Source: Janthinobacterium sp. CG3 (GTDB lineage Bacteria; Pseudomonadota; Gammaproteobacteria; Burkholderiales; Burkholderiaceae_D). From it: a DNA stretch of 64,000 nt. Under the pieces are notes generated by a model. That model saw nothing but the letters and a program-made list of their open reading frames with translations. It did no database searches and had not been told where the DNA came from. Positions 52,671 through 60,498 of the stretch are shown here, in pieces (the first letter of the stretch is position 1; the number at the start of each line of letters is the position of its first letter). The DNA lies in NCBI RefSeq assembly GCF_000344615.1, contig NZ_KB467824.1, positions 3,228,326 to 3,292,325 on the forward strand. The letters are read 5' to 3'. The translations under genes were made by a program, and so were the position numbers.

Positions 52671-53756
52671 TTACGCCGCTTTTTTGAGTTCTGTTTTTTT
52701 CTCCTTTTTGTTGACGTGTTCCGCGGCACTTTTTTCCGGATTTAGGTGTACGGTCGTAACTGGCGCCCAGCTTCGCGTAGCGCCACTCCAGCGCTCCGGT
52801 CGCTTGGCCTTTGCCGCTTCATAGACCTCGGCGCGTTTGACTAGCAGCGCACCGTCGAGGCCTGCGTGGCGCTGTGCTGGCGTAACGAATTGAATGGCGC
52901 TGTGCCGGTGCTCCTCGTTGTACCAACGCACGAACGTGCCAATCCACTGTCTTGCGACCATGAGGCTTTCAAATGCGCCCTGCGGATAGGCTGGGCGGTA
53001 CTTGAGCGTTTTGAAGAGGCTTTCGCTGAAGGGGTTGTCATTGCTGCACGCAGGCCGACTGAACGACGGGACGACGCCGAGCTTTTGCAGCGTTGCAAGC
53101 ATGGTGGCACCTTTCATCGGACTGCCGTTATCAGAGTGCAGCACCACTTGTTTTGGCGCGATGTTTTCGCGCACACAAATATCGCGCATTACCTCGCTGG
53201 CCAGCTCGCTGCTTTCCGTTTCGTAGACCTGCCAGCCGACGATCTTGCGGCTGAAGATATCCATGAAGAGATACAGATAGAAGTAGATCCCCCTGACCGG
53301 CGTTGGCAAATAGGTGATGTCCCAGCTAAACAGCTGGCCCGGTGCCGTTGCCACCAGCGCACGCGGCTTGTGGCGCGGTTTCGCTGGCTTTTCGGCGCCA
53401 CGGTGCTTGAGCTGATTGGCCGCCTTCAGCACGCGATAGAAGGTCGATTCCGAGGCGACGTACTCACCCTGATCGACCAGCCGTGGCACGATCTGGCTCG
53501 GCGGCAGGTGGCCGAATTGAGGCGAGTTGGCGATCGCCAGCACGCGCTGACGTTCCAGCTCGCTCAGTCGGTTCTTGGGCGTCTGCACCCGAGTCGGCCG
53601 TCGATCACAAGCGCCCTCGGCCTTATCGTTCTGCCAGCGCTGCAAGGTCCGCTCGCTCAGCGCAATTACCTCGCACGCACGCCACTGGCTCGCTCCGGCA
53701 CCGACCGCCTCGGCTACCAAGGCCATCACCTGGTCGCGCTGCGGGAGGTCGGTCAT
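52671..53756 (-). CDS. IS3-family transposase OrfB (element A)
   Basis: This 361-residue retroviral-type integrase domain protein carries the DDE triad: Asp in SWDITYLPTP, Asp in VLHSDNGSPMKG and Glu in FSESLFKTLKYRP. An HTH-like N-terminus (SERTLQRWQNDKAEG) precedes it. The ATG shares one base with the OrfA stop (TGATG). The frame stays open upstream to the A7G slippery run in orfA, so a fused OrfAB can form by -1 frameshifting. Confidence 0.92.
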   Translation of the reverse strand: MTDLPQRDQVMALVAEAVGAGASQWRACEVIALSERTLQRWQNDKAEGACDRRPTRVQTPKNRLSELERQRVLAIANSPQFGHLPPSQIVPRLVDQGEYVASESTFYRVLKAANQLKHRGAEKPAKPRHKPRALVATAPGQLFSWDITYLPTPVRGIYFYLYLFMDIFSRKIVGWQVYETESSELASEVMRDICVRENIAPKQVVLHSDNGSPMKGATMLATLQKLGVVPSFSRPACSNDNPFSESLFKTLKYRPAYPQGAFESLMVARQWIGTFVRWYNEEHRHSAIQFVTPAQRHAGLDGALLVKRAEVYEAAKAKRPERWSGATRSWAPVTTVHLNPEKSAAEHVNKKEKKTELKKAA

Positions 53757-54241
53757 CACTCCTCGTCCTCCCACAGCGCGCGGAACTTTTTTTGCAGGAT
53801 CAGCAACGCGGCCGCCTCCGCCAACGCGCCATTCTTGCGCACAATCTCGCGCTCAAGTTTGGCAACCTTGTCCTTCAATGTGCGCATTTCGCGCACGCCC
53901 GTTGCCGGCTCTTTTACTTCGGCGCAGAAGGCCGTCTCCCAGCTGGTCAGGTGATGGGGGAATATGCCGTGCCCGCGGCACCATGCCTGCAAAGCCTCAT
54001 CGGATAATCCACTGGTTGCCCGCAACGCGGCAAACTGCTCTGCGGCAGTCCAGTCCTGGGGGCGCTTCTCGCGCGCCGCCGGCGCGTCCTTGTCGGTCAC
54101 AACTTTATTCTTCATCCAATATTTTAACGTGTGGTGATTCACCTTCAGGTCTTCCGCGACCGACTTGATCGACCGGTGGCCACGTGAATACGCTTTGACC
54201 AAGGCTTGCTCGATAAATGCTTCGGGATACTTTGATGTCAT
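53756..54241 (-). CDS. IS3-family transposase OrfA (element A)
   Basis: This 161-residue DNA-binding partner has an HTH region (SIKSVAEDLKVNHHTLKYWM) and a C-terminal leucine-zipper-like helix (MRTLKDKVAKLEREIVRKNG). Near its end the mRNA reads A-AAA-AAG (53786-53793), a strong -1 slippery site that places ribosomes in the orfB frame. Longer than a typical OrfA of about 100 residues because of an inserted central region. Confidence 0.87.
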   Translation of the reverse strand: MTSKYPEAFIEQALVKAYSRGHRSIKSVAEDLKVNHHTLKYWMKNKVVTDKDAPAAREKRPQDWTAAEQFAALRATSGLSDEALQAWCRGHGIFPHHLTSWETAFCAEVKEPATGVREMRTLKDKVAKLEREIVRKNGALAEAAALLILQKKFRALWEDEE

Positions 54242-54572
54242 TGGTACCTCTATTAAATTGAAAAATTAGAGGCGATAACTAGTTCCATTGCCGGGCCGCG
54301 AGCCCAACATCGGCATCCGCCCTGCTTGAACAAAAATCACAAACCTGACGTCTTGAGGGAACGGGTTCCGCTGCGCTCCACCCGTAACACCCGTCCCCTA
54401 CGCCCGGAAACGATGTTAAAAATAAAGCACAAAAACGAACCCTAAACCCCACTACAACGATCAAGATCAGGACATAATTTGTTCAAAAACACACCCGACA
54501 AGTAGTCTGACCGGAGCGTGTCAATGACTTTGAAACACCTGGTTGAATCGGCGAGAGTCTAAATCTCGGATT

Positions 54573-55586
54573 TCAGGCAGCTTTTTTCTCCATTGGTGGC
54601 GGGTTGATCCAAGCCGCCGTCGGCAATTTTTGCGGCTGTGGCATGCGGTGTTTGAAGCGGTTCGGCGTGCGCTGGAAAGCGATTGCCAGAGTGGCTTGTC
54701 GTTGCTTGCGCACTTCGGCGGCGCGGCCGGTGTGAACGCTCTCAGGCGTCATCATGCCGATGCCGGAATGGCGGTGCTGTCGGTTGTACCAAGAGAAGAA
54801 CTGGACACAGTGCGCGCGCGCGTCGGCCAGCGAGCCAAAGCGTGGCGGAAAGCCGGGCTGGTACTTCATGGTTTTGAATTGCGCCTCCGAGTACGGGTTG
54901 TCGTCGGAGACGTAGGGCCTGCTGTGCGACTTGGCGATGCCCAGGTCGCACAGCAGCGTGGCCACCGCCTTGGAGCGCATGCTGCTGCCCCGGTCGGCAT
55001 GCAAGGTTAGCGTTCCCGGTACGATGCATTCTTTGGCGGCGCTGTCGGCAATGAGCTGCTCGGCCAGCTCGGCGGTTTCCTGCTCGGCCACCATCCAGCC
55101 GACGACGTAGCGGCTGAAGATGTCGAGAATGACATACAGGTGGAAGCAGGTGCCCCTGACCGGACCCTTCAACTTCGTGATGTCCCAACTCCAGACTTGA
55201 TTGGGCACCACGGCCAGCAGTTCCGGTTTGGCGTACTCGGGATGGCGTAGTTGGTCGCGGCGCTCGCGCACTGCGGCACAGCCTTGCAACAGGCGGTACA
55301 TGGTGCGCACCGAAGCCACGTAACGTCCCTCGTCGAGTAACTGGGCGTGGATGGCCGCCGGAGCGCAATTGGCGAAGCGTGGGCTGTTGAGCACGTCGAG
55401 CACCACGCGGCGCTCCAGCTCCGACAGCGCCAGCGGCGGTCGCCGGGCCGGTGCTGCGGTGGCCGGCAATGGACAGACGTGGCAAGCGGCTCGGTCGCGA
55501 TACAGGGCGCTGCGTGGCAGGCGCAGGGCGCGGCAGGCGGCGGCCACGCCGACCTGTTCAACGAGGCTCTTGGCGGCGCTGATCAC
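54573..55586 (-). CDS. IS3-family transposase OrfB (element B)
   Basis: This 337-residue integrase-core protein has Asp in SWDITKLKG, Asp in LHADRGSSMRS and Glu in YSEAQFKTMKYQPGF. The N-terminal part SELERRVVLDVLNSPRFAN is the usual HTH_21-like segment. The GTG start overlaps the OrfA stop by four bases (GTGA), but the fused product from frameshifting is probably the active transposase. Confidence 0.92.
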   Translation of the reverse strand: MISAAKSLVEQVGVAAACRALRLPRSALYRDRAACHVCPLPATAAPARRPPLALSELERRVVLDVLNSPRFANCAPAAIHAQLLDEGRYVASVRTMYRLLQGCAAVRERRDQLRHPEYAKPELLAVVPNQVWSWDITKLKGPVRGTCFHLYVILDIFSRYVVGWMVAEQETAELAEQLIADSAAKECIVPGTLTLHADRGSSMRSKAVATLLCDLGIAKSHSRPYVSDDNPYSEAQFKTMKYQPGFPPRFGSLADARAHCVQFFSWYNRQHRHSGIGMMTPESVHTGRAAEVRKQRQATLAIAFQRTPNRFKHRMPQPQKLPTAAWINPPPMEKKAA

Positions 55587-56044
55587 TTCGGCTCGCTCGG
55601 CGTGTCGGCGGTGCTCAGCCCCAGCAGAATGGAAAGTTTTTTTTGGACGTCGATGATCAAGTCCGCCTTGACCAGCTTGGCACGCAGGCGCTCGACTTCG
55701 TTTTCCAGTTCCTGCACCCGGCGTGTCTGGGCGCCGGCGGGATCAGCCTTCGGTCCCCGCTTGCGCTCCAGCGCGCCAGTCTCGCCAACTAGTTGCCGCT
55801 GCTTGCGCCAGGTCGCCAGATGGGACGAATAGATGCCCTCCCGGCGCAACAAGGCGCCAATATCGCCAAGAGCCACGCAGGCGTCGGCGGCGGCCAGAAT
55901 GCGTAACTTCTCGGCCTTGGAAAAGGCTCGCCGCTTGGCGATGGGAACAACCTCGGGGTCGGGCCGCAGGACCTCAATAGACGACGGGCCGGGTGCGTTC
56001 TGGGTATCTGCTGGGCTGCTAATTTGATGCTTTCGGTTGTGCAT
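55583..56044 (-). CDS. IS3-family transposase OrfA (element B)
   Basis: This 153-residue HTH protein has FSKAEKLRILAAADACVALG, REGIYSSHLATWRKQ and a C-terminal coiled coil (VQELENEVERLRAKLVKADL). Eight A residues in the mRNA (55637-55644) within CAA-AAA-AAA form a -1 slippery site; after the shift the orfB frame stays open across the junction. Confidence 0.87.
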   Translation of the reverse strand: MHNRKHQISSPADTQNAPGPSSIEVLRPDPEVVPIAKRRAFSKAEKLRILAAADACVALGDIGALLRREGIYSSHLATWRKQRQLVGETGALERKRGPKADPAGAQTRRVQELENEVERLRAKLVKADLIIDVQKKLSILLGLSTADTPSEPK

Positions 56045-56092
56045 GTTGGGACCTACCGGTGTACTTTAAATTAATCGGGTAGGTGTCTCAAG

Positions 56093-56764
56093 TTATATTG
56101 GCACAGGGGGGACACAGGGGGATAGTTGGACAGCGTCATCGAAGCGCTCCATTTGCCGCAACAACTCAGCGCGCTCGACCAAGCTCCCCCCTTCCTGTTC
56201 GTTCAGTTCAAGCAAACGCAGCATGTTTTCCCGAGCGGCGGTGGGAGGAACCAACGGGTGCTCGGCGGCGCACTTCCCGTTGCGATATATCCGGCCGCAA
56301 TCATTTGTTAGCCACCAAATCCTACGCCGGATAAATTTCTCGCGCGGATGATCTGGCGAACGCAGGCCGCTCAGGGCTAGGCATAAGTCGCCATACTCCA
56401 ATTCCTCGTCATACTCGGCTGCACGCCACTCTGTCGGCGCTGCATTCCAGTCTCGTTGAGTTTGAATATCACCATTTTCATCGCCGCCCAATCGAACCAA
56501 CATCCGCATGAACCAGCCCATCGACTCCCGCCGCATCGGTTTCTTTGGTAACTCGCCGATTGGCTGCACGTCGTCCTGCCAGAACACTGCCGGACAGCAG
56601 GGGCATCGAATTAACGGCGAGCGCGATGGCAGGCGCGAAAAAGTTGCATCGCCATCAGACCAGGAGGTGACGCCAAAGGTGTTGAACGAACGGAGGCGCT
56701 CACGAAGGAGGAGGCCTTGACAGGCAGGGCACTGGTAAACGGCTGGGTTTGCGAAACTTGTCAT
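56093..56764 (-). CDS. Zinc-ribbon hypothetical protein, 3' end cut by IS element
   Basis: This 223-residue product has two Cys pairs near the start (YQCPACQG and IRCPCCPAVFWQDD), typical of a zinc ribbon, then GELPKKPMRRESMGWFMRML, a charged middle and a TPR-like helix region (RENMLRLLELNEQEGGSLVE, RAELLRQMERFDDAV). The stop lies within five bases of the IS right end, and the last nine residues (SPCVPPVPI) are unlike the rest, so the natural C-terminus is probably lost. A 28-codon remnant may lie beyond the IS at 54442-54528. I do not recognise the function. Confidence 0.55.
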   Translation of the reverse strand: MTSFANPAVYQCPACQGLLLRERLRSFNTFGVTSWSDGDATFSRLPSRSPLIRCPCCPAVFWQDDVQPIGELPKKPMRRESMGWFMRMLVRLGGDENGDIQTQRDWNAAPTEWRAAEYDEELEYGDLCLALSGLRSPDHPREKFIRRRIWWLTNDCGRIYRNGKCAAEHPLVPPTAARENMLRLLELNEQEGGSLVERAELLRQMERFDDAVQLSPCVPPVPI

Positions 56765-56964
56765 GAGTTTTTGTGGTTGCGGTAGCGATCTGTGGGTAGC
56801 CAGGCTGCCGAAAAAACGACATGGCAAGTCATGCCTGAGTCATTTAGCTCAGAACGTGGTTGTGAGCGACAACGCCAGCCAGCCCCTGCGTGTTCAGCGA
56901 TACGGCGCCTGCGTTACCAGAGCAGTCTAGGGCGGCCAAGTGCAGGTGGGCAAGACGCCTGGCG

Positions 56965-57237
56965 TTAAGTTTTTTTAGGGGTTCGTGGTTTTCTCCTTCT
57001 TGCCGCTAGCTGTTCCTTAGCCTGTACAACCGGGGTGGCCCACTCAACTAAGTCGAGTATCTTCCCATCCCGGATTACCTCAAGCATTTTTCCGGTTTCG
57101 TTGTCATACAAGTTGAAGTACACGGTGGCCCCGTTGATAAAAAATCGATCTTTGTCGAATTCGATGTGCTGGAGCATGTCTGAAAATGCCTCGCCAAGAA
57201 CGGGCAAGGTCACTTTCCCCTTGATTTTCAACTTCAT
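56965..57237 (-). CDS. Hypothetical protein, 90 residues
   Basis: The sequence is compact: MKLKIKGKVTLPVLGEAFSD, then FINGATVYFNLYDNETGKML, and a very basic tail RRRKPRTPKKT. It is a mixed alpha/beta protein with no known family that I recognise. It lies 38 bases after the 275-residue hypothetical gene on the same strand, in the operon divergent from the XRE regulator. The basic tail suggests nucleic-acid contact, which is speculation. Confidence 0.6.
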   Translation of the reverse strand: MKLKIKGKVTLPVLGEAFSDMLQHIEFDKDRFFINGATVYFNLYDNETGKMLEVIRDGKILDLVEWATPVVQAKEQLAARRRKPRTPKKT

Positions 57238-57275
57238 ATTTGGCCTTTTTATGCGCCCACATTTGGCCAGGACGT

Positions 57276-58103
57276 TTAGGCAGCGGCACCGGAAGACGCC
57301 GCGATCGACTGTTCAAATTCATCGACAATCTGCGCAAGCCGAGGCAGCACGATGTCCACCCACTCGGTGTATGTCCAAACGGGCAGCGTCTTTTCGTAAC
57401 CATTGCCGAGCGAAAACGGCGTCTTGATCCGATGGAAAGTCTGCTTCGGGTTGTTCGTATGAATCAGTAACTGGCTACCTCGACGTTCGATGCTTGGCAT
57501 CGGCCTCGGCGCGCCCTTAGTCCCGCCATTCCCATTGTGGGCATAGACCGGCTTGACCTCGCGCCAGACGTCCTCTATTGCTGCGTTTAGCGCCGCAATG
57601 AAGGACTCGCCCTTGTCTTGCAGAATGCGTGCAAAAACCCGCTGAAGCCTTTCCTGCGCCGCCCTTAACGCTGCAGATGCGACCACACTTGCCGTCCGCT
57701 TACGAACGGCAATGGCTGCTGGGAAGTCAGGATACTCACCGCGCAGCGCCGCCGCATCAAATTCTTCTTGGGTGTCGTAATCGCGAAAAAACAGTGGTTT
57801 GATCCTTTCAAACCTCTCGTTACGACGGGCTTCTTCCTCGCTTTCCAGTTCTTCTTCCGTTGCTGATACCGTGGGCACGGCCGCCACCGGTTGCCCCGTG
57901 CAAGGCGCAAGGTGTTCGCTCGGTGAACTTTGCGCTTCAGGCGGAGAGCAGGCCTCCGGTGGCTCCCCGGCCGCAGCGTGGTCGCCTCCAAACGTGACAA
58001 ATCCATCAAATTCAAACGAAAAACCAGGAGATTGCATTTTTAGCAAATTCATGATTTCGGCAAGATACTTTTCGGTCAGACGACCCTTTACGGCCAAGCG
58101 CAT
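57276..58103 (-). CDS. Hypothetical protein, 275 residues
   Basis: I do not recognise a family. The N-terminus (MRLAVKGRLTEKYLAEIMNL) is followed by an acidic Pro/Ser/Glu-rich linker (residues about 45-95), then a helical domain (ASVVASAALRAAQERLQRVF, FIAALNAAIEDVWREV) and a C-terminal region GSQLLIHTNNPKQTFHRIKT. I set the start at the ATG at 58103, but no strong ribosome site is seen; a TTG at 58160 would add 19 residues and overlap the lipoprotein gene. It is the second gene of the XRE-divergent operon. Confidence 0.6.
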   Translation of the reverse strand: MRLAVKGRLTEKYLAEIMNLLKMQSPGFSFEFDGFVTFGGDHAAAGEPPEACSPPEAQSSPSEHLAPCTGQPVAAVPTVSATEEELESEEEARRNERFERIKPLFFRDYDTQEEFDAAALRGEYPDFPAAIAVRKRTASVVASAALRAAQERLQRVFARILQDKGESFIAALNAAIEDVWREVKPVYAHNGNGGTKGAPRPMPSIERRGSQLLIHTNNPKQTFHRIKTPFSLGNGYEKTLPVWTYTEWVDIVLPRLAQIVDEFEQSIAASSGAAA

Positions 58104-58116
58104 GATTGTGGACCGC

Positions 58117-58380
58117 CTAAACGCAGGTGAACTGTAAGTTCGTTTGTGGGAATTGTCCAAACGACCGGGGCGTATCGTGCTCCTTAATCATCTGCATGCT
58201 CTTGCCTTGCCCTGCGCAAAATGCAGCCGCGTCCTTGAACGTCGCCGCCTTGATCGCTCCAAGCGACGCGGCCGGGCCGTTGTCTTCGCGGGCGATCATA
58301 TAGGCGTCCTTGCCGATGGATACAACGCCGGTGGTGGAGGCACACCCAGTCAACAAGACGGCTCCGACAAAAATCATCAT
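58117..58380 (-). CDS. Small lipoprotein, island operon
   Basis: Starting at ATG 58380 gives 87 residues: MMIFVGAVLLTGCASTTGVV has a short hydrophobic signal and the lipobox LLTGC, so the mature protein begins at a lipidated Cys. The rest (YMIAREDNGPAASLGAIKAA, TFKDAAAFCAGQGKSMQMI) is a small domain seen in many uncharacterised lipoproteins. An ATG at 58425 would add 15 residues before the signal and is less likely. It is the first gene of an operon divergent from the XRE regulator; its promoter must overlap the operators. Confidence 0.72.
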   Translation of the reverse strand: MMIFVGAVLLTGCASTTGVVSIGKDAYMIAREDNGPAASLGAIKAATFKDAAAFCAGQGKSMQMIKEHDTPRSFGQFPQTNLQFTCV

Positions 58381-58428
58381 TTTCAAATCAATTTCCAATC
58401 TTCGAGGGTTAAGGTTTCGCGCCATATT

Positions 58429-58443
58429 CTACGTTTTTCGTAG
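58429..58443. promoter_or_regulatory. XRE operator 1 (CTACG-N5-CGTAG)
   Basis: Perfect inverted repeat CTACG-TTTTT-CGTAG in the gap between the lipoprotein and XRE genes. Its partner at 58462-58476 has the same half-sites with one mismatch; the centres are 33 bases apart, three helical turns. Confidence 0.65.
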
Positions 58444-58461
58444 GGAAAAATCCAAGGCAAT

Positions 58462-58476
58462 CTACGATTATCGGAG
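58462..58476. promoter_or_regulatory. XRE operator 2 (CTACG-N5-CGGAG)
   Basis: CTACG-ATTAT-CGGAG matches operator 1 except for one base. It ends one base before the XRE start codon and covers its GGAG, so binding would block translation initiation DNA or transcription start of the regulator itself. Confidence 0.55.
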
Positions 58477-58477
58477 A

Positions 58478-58804
58478 ATGCAAAGCCGTTCACTTCCGAA
58501 GAACCCCGTATTCAGCCGTCGATTGCGGCAAGCACGCCAACGCCGTGACTTGTCCCAAGACCGTCTCGGAGTCTTGGCGGGGCTGGAGGAGTCATCAAGT
58601 AGCGCCCGCATGAGCAGGTACGAAAGTGGAATTCATGAACCCGCCCTCCAGTTCGCCGAGGCAATCGCCAAGGTACTGGGCATCTCCGCTGCCTATTTTT
58701 ATTGCAGCGATGACCGCCTTGCCGACATCATCCGCATCTACTCGGACCTCTCCGAAACAAAACGCGAAGCCCTGCATCAAAGTGCCATCAACATAGCCGA
58801 ATAG
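58478..58804 (+). CDS. XRE-family transcriptional regulator
   Basis: This 108-residue protein has an N-terminal Cro/CI-type HTH: FSRRLRQARQRRDLSQDRLG, then a conserved RYESGIHEPALQFAEAIAKV, LGISAAYFYCSDD, and a short C-terminal helix (SETKREALHQSAINI) for dimerisation. GGAG lies only two bases from the ATG, so the mRNA may be leaderless. Two matching operators sit directly upstream, between it and the divergent lipoprotein operon. It precedes hsdM by 128 bases and may also influence the restriction operon. Confidence 0.85.
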   Translation: MQSRSLPKNPVFSRRLRQARQRRDLSQDRLGVLAGLEESSSSARMSRYESGIHEPALQFAEAIAKVLGISAAYFYCSDDRLADIIRIYSDLSETKREALHQSAINIAE

Positions 58805-58817
58805 TGGTGTGCCTGCC

Positions 58818-58845
58818 CGCGTGAGCGTCGAGGAACGCGTTTTTT
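58818..58845 (+). terminator. Probable terminator after the XRE gene
   Basis: CGCGT and ACGCG pair across a 12-base loop, followed by six T. The stem is short, so efficiency may be modest. Confidence 0.5.
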
Positions 58846-58932
58846 CCGTTCGGTCGACTGACTGCGATTTTGTTGCCGTTGGACATAGGATAAGATGGCG
58901 GCCTCACCACGATTCGCCCGCCTCGTCCCAAC

Positions 58933-60498
58933 ATGATAGAAGACATCAAAAAAACACTCTGGGCCACGGCCGACAAACTGCGCGCTAACATGGACGCCGC
59001 CGAGTACAAGCACATCGTCCTTGGCCTCATCTTCGTTAAGTATATTTCCGACACCTTCCAGACCCGCCGCGACGAGCTGACGCGCCGCTTTGCCGACGCT
59101 GACGACGACTATTTTCTGCACGACGTAGACGACGAAATGCTGGCCGACGAGCTGGAAGACCGCGACTACTACAAGGAAGTCAATGTATTCTGGGTGCCTG
59201 AGGCGGCGCGCTGGGAAACGCTGCGCGCGCTCGCCAAGCAAGCCGACATCGGCAAACGCATCGACGACGCACTGTCCCTGATCGAGCTGGAAAATCCCAA
59301 GCTCAAAGGCATCCTCGACAAGCGCTACGCGCGCGTGCAACTGCCCGACGGAAAGCTGGGCGCACTGGTCGATCTGGTCTCGACCATCGGCTTTGGCGAG
59401 TCCGGCGACACGGCCAAGAACCACGCGCGCGATCTGCTCGGACAAGTGTACGAGTACTTCCTAGGCCAATTCGCCAGCGCCGAAGGCAAGCGCGGCGGCC
59501 AGTTCTACACGCCGGCATCGATCGTCAAAACCTTGGTAGCCGTCCTTGCGCCCCACCATGGCAAGGTCTATGACCCCTGCTGTGGCTCCGGCGGCATGTT
59601 TGTGCAGTCGGAGCGTTTCATCGAAGCGCACGGCGGCAAGATCGGTGACGTGTCGATCTATGGCCAGGAAGCGAACCCGACAACGTGGCGACTGGCAGCG
59701 ATGAACCTGGCCATTCGCGGCATCGACTTCAATCTGGGCAAGGAGCCGGCCGACACCTTCGTGCGCGACCAGCACGTCGACCTGCGCGCCGACTTCGTGC
59801 TGGCCAACCCGCCATTCAATATTTCCGACTGGTGGCATGGTAGTCTGGAAGGCGACCCGCGCTGGGTCTACGGCACGCCGCCGCAAGGCAACGCCAACTA
59901 CGCGTGGCTCCAGCACATGTTGTACCACCTCAAGTCGACCGGCCGAGCCGGCATCGTGCTGGCCAACGGCTCCATGTCGTCGAGCCAGAACAGTGAAGGC
60001 GATATTCGCCGCGCGATGGTCGACGCTGACAAGGTCGAGGTCATGATCGCGCTGCCCGGCCAGTTGTTTTTCAATACACAGATCCCCGCCTGCCTGTGGT
60101 TCCTGGTCAAGGAAAAGCGCGCGCGACAAGGCGAGGTGTTGTTTATCGACGCACGCAAGCTAGGAAGCATGATCAGCCGCGTGCAGTGCGAGTTCACCGA
60201 GGAAGTTATCGACAGGATCGCCGGGACCGTGGCCTCATGGCGTGGCGAAGTGGATGCTGGCGAATATCAGGATGCGCTGGGGTACTGCCGAAGCGTCGCA
60301 CTGGACGAGATCGCCGAACATGGTCATGTGCTCACGCCGGGCCGCTACGTGGGTGCGGAAGCAGTCCACGATGACGACGAGGCATTCGCCGACAAGATGC
60401 AGAAGCTGACCGAAACCCTGTGCGAGCAGATGGCCAAGGGGGCGGAGCTGGATCAACTGATACGTCAGAAGCTCGGGGGGCTGGGCTATGAGCTATGA
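58933..60498 (+). CDS. hsdM: Type I restriction-modification DNA methyltransferase subunit
   Basis: This 521-residue N6-adenine methyltransferase has an N-terminal HsdM_N helical domain (LWATADKLRANMDAAEYKHI, VLGLIFVKYISD), FYTP at 191-194, SAM-binding motif I DPCCGSGGMF at 214-223 and the catalytic NPPF at 292-295. All are intact. It forms M2S with the specificity subunit and methylates host DNA, and with HsdR makes the restriction complex. The stop overlaps hsdS by 11 bases. Confidence 0.95.
   Translation: MIEDIKKTLWATADKLRANMDAAEYKHIVLGLIFVKYISDTFQTRRDELTRRFADADDDYFLHDVDDEMLADELEDRDYYKEVNVFWVPEAARWETLRALAKQADIGKRIDDALSLIELENPKLKGILDKRYARVQLPDGKLGALVDLVSTIGFGESGDTAKNHARDLLGQVYEYFLGQFASAEGKRGGQFYTPASIVKTLVAVLAPHHGKVYDPCCGSGGMFVQSERFIEAHGGKIGDVSIYGQEANPTTWRLAAMNLAIRGIDFNLGKEPADTFVRDQHVDLRADFVLANPPFNISDWWHGSLEGDPRWVYGTPPQGNANYAWLQHMLYHLKSTGRAGIVLANGSMSSSQNSEGDIRRAMVDADKVEVMIALPGQLFFNTQIPACLWFLVKEKRARQGEVLFIDARKLGSMISRVQCEFTEEVIDRIAGTVASWRGEVDAGEYQDALGYCRSVALDEIAEHGHVLTPGRYVGAEAVHDDDEAFADKMQKLTETLCEQMAKGAELDQLIRQKLGGLGYEL

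Larger units (their letters stand above)
52647..54282 (-). mobile_element. IS3-family insertion sequence A
   Basis: About 1.64 kb with two overlapping transposase frames on the minus strand. The ends carry an imperfect 13-base inverted repeat: CTAGTTGTCGCCT at 52647-52659 and its near-complement AGGCGATAACTAG at 54270-54282 (one mismatch). I see no target-site duplication next to these ends, so either the exact ends differ slightly or flanking sequence was lost. Both transposase frames look intact. Confidence 0.82.
54531..56090 (-). mobile_element. IS3-family insertion sequence B
   Basis: About 1.56 kb, distinct in sequence from element A, 248 bases away. The ends are TGAAACACCT (54531-54540) and AGGTGTCTCA (56081-56090), an imperfect inverted repeat with one mismatch. 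No target duplication is evident. The right end sits directly at the 3' end of a zinc-ribbon gene, which it appears to have cut. Confidence 0.8.

Noticed and set aside
52641..54288. Target-site duplication around IS element A
   Set aside because: The bases directly outside the two inverted repeats do not match in any 3-5 base register I tried.
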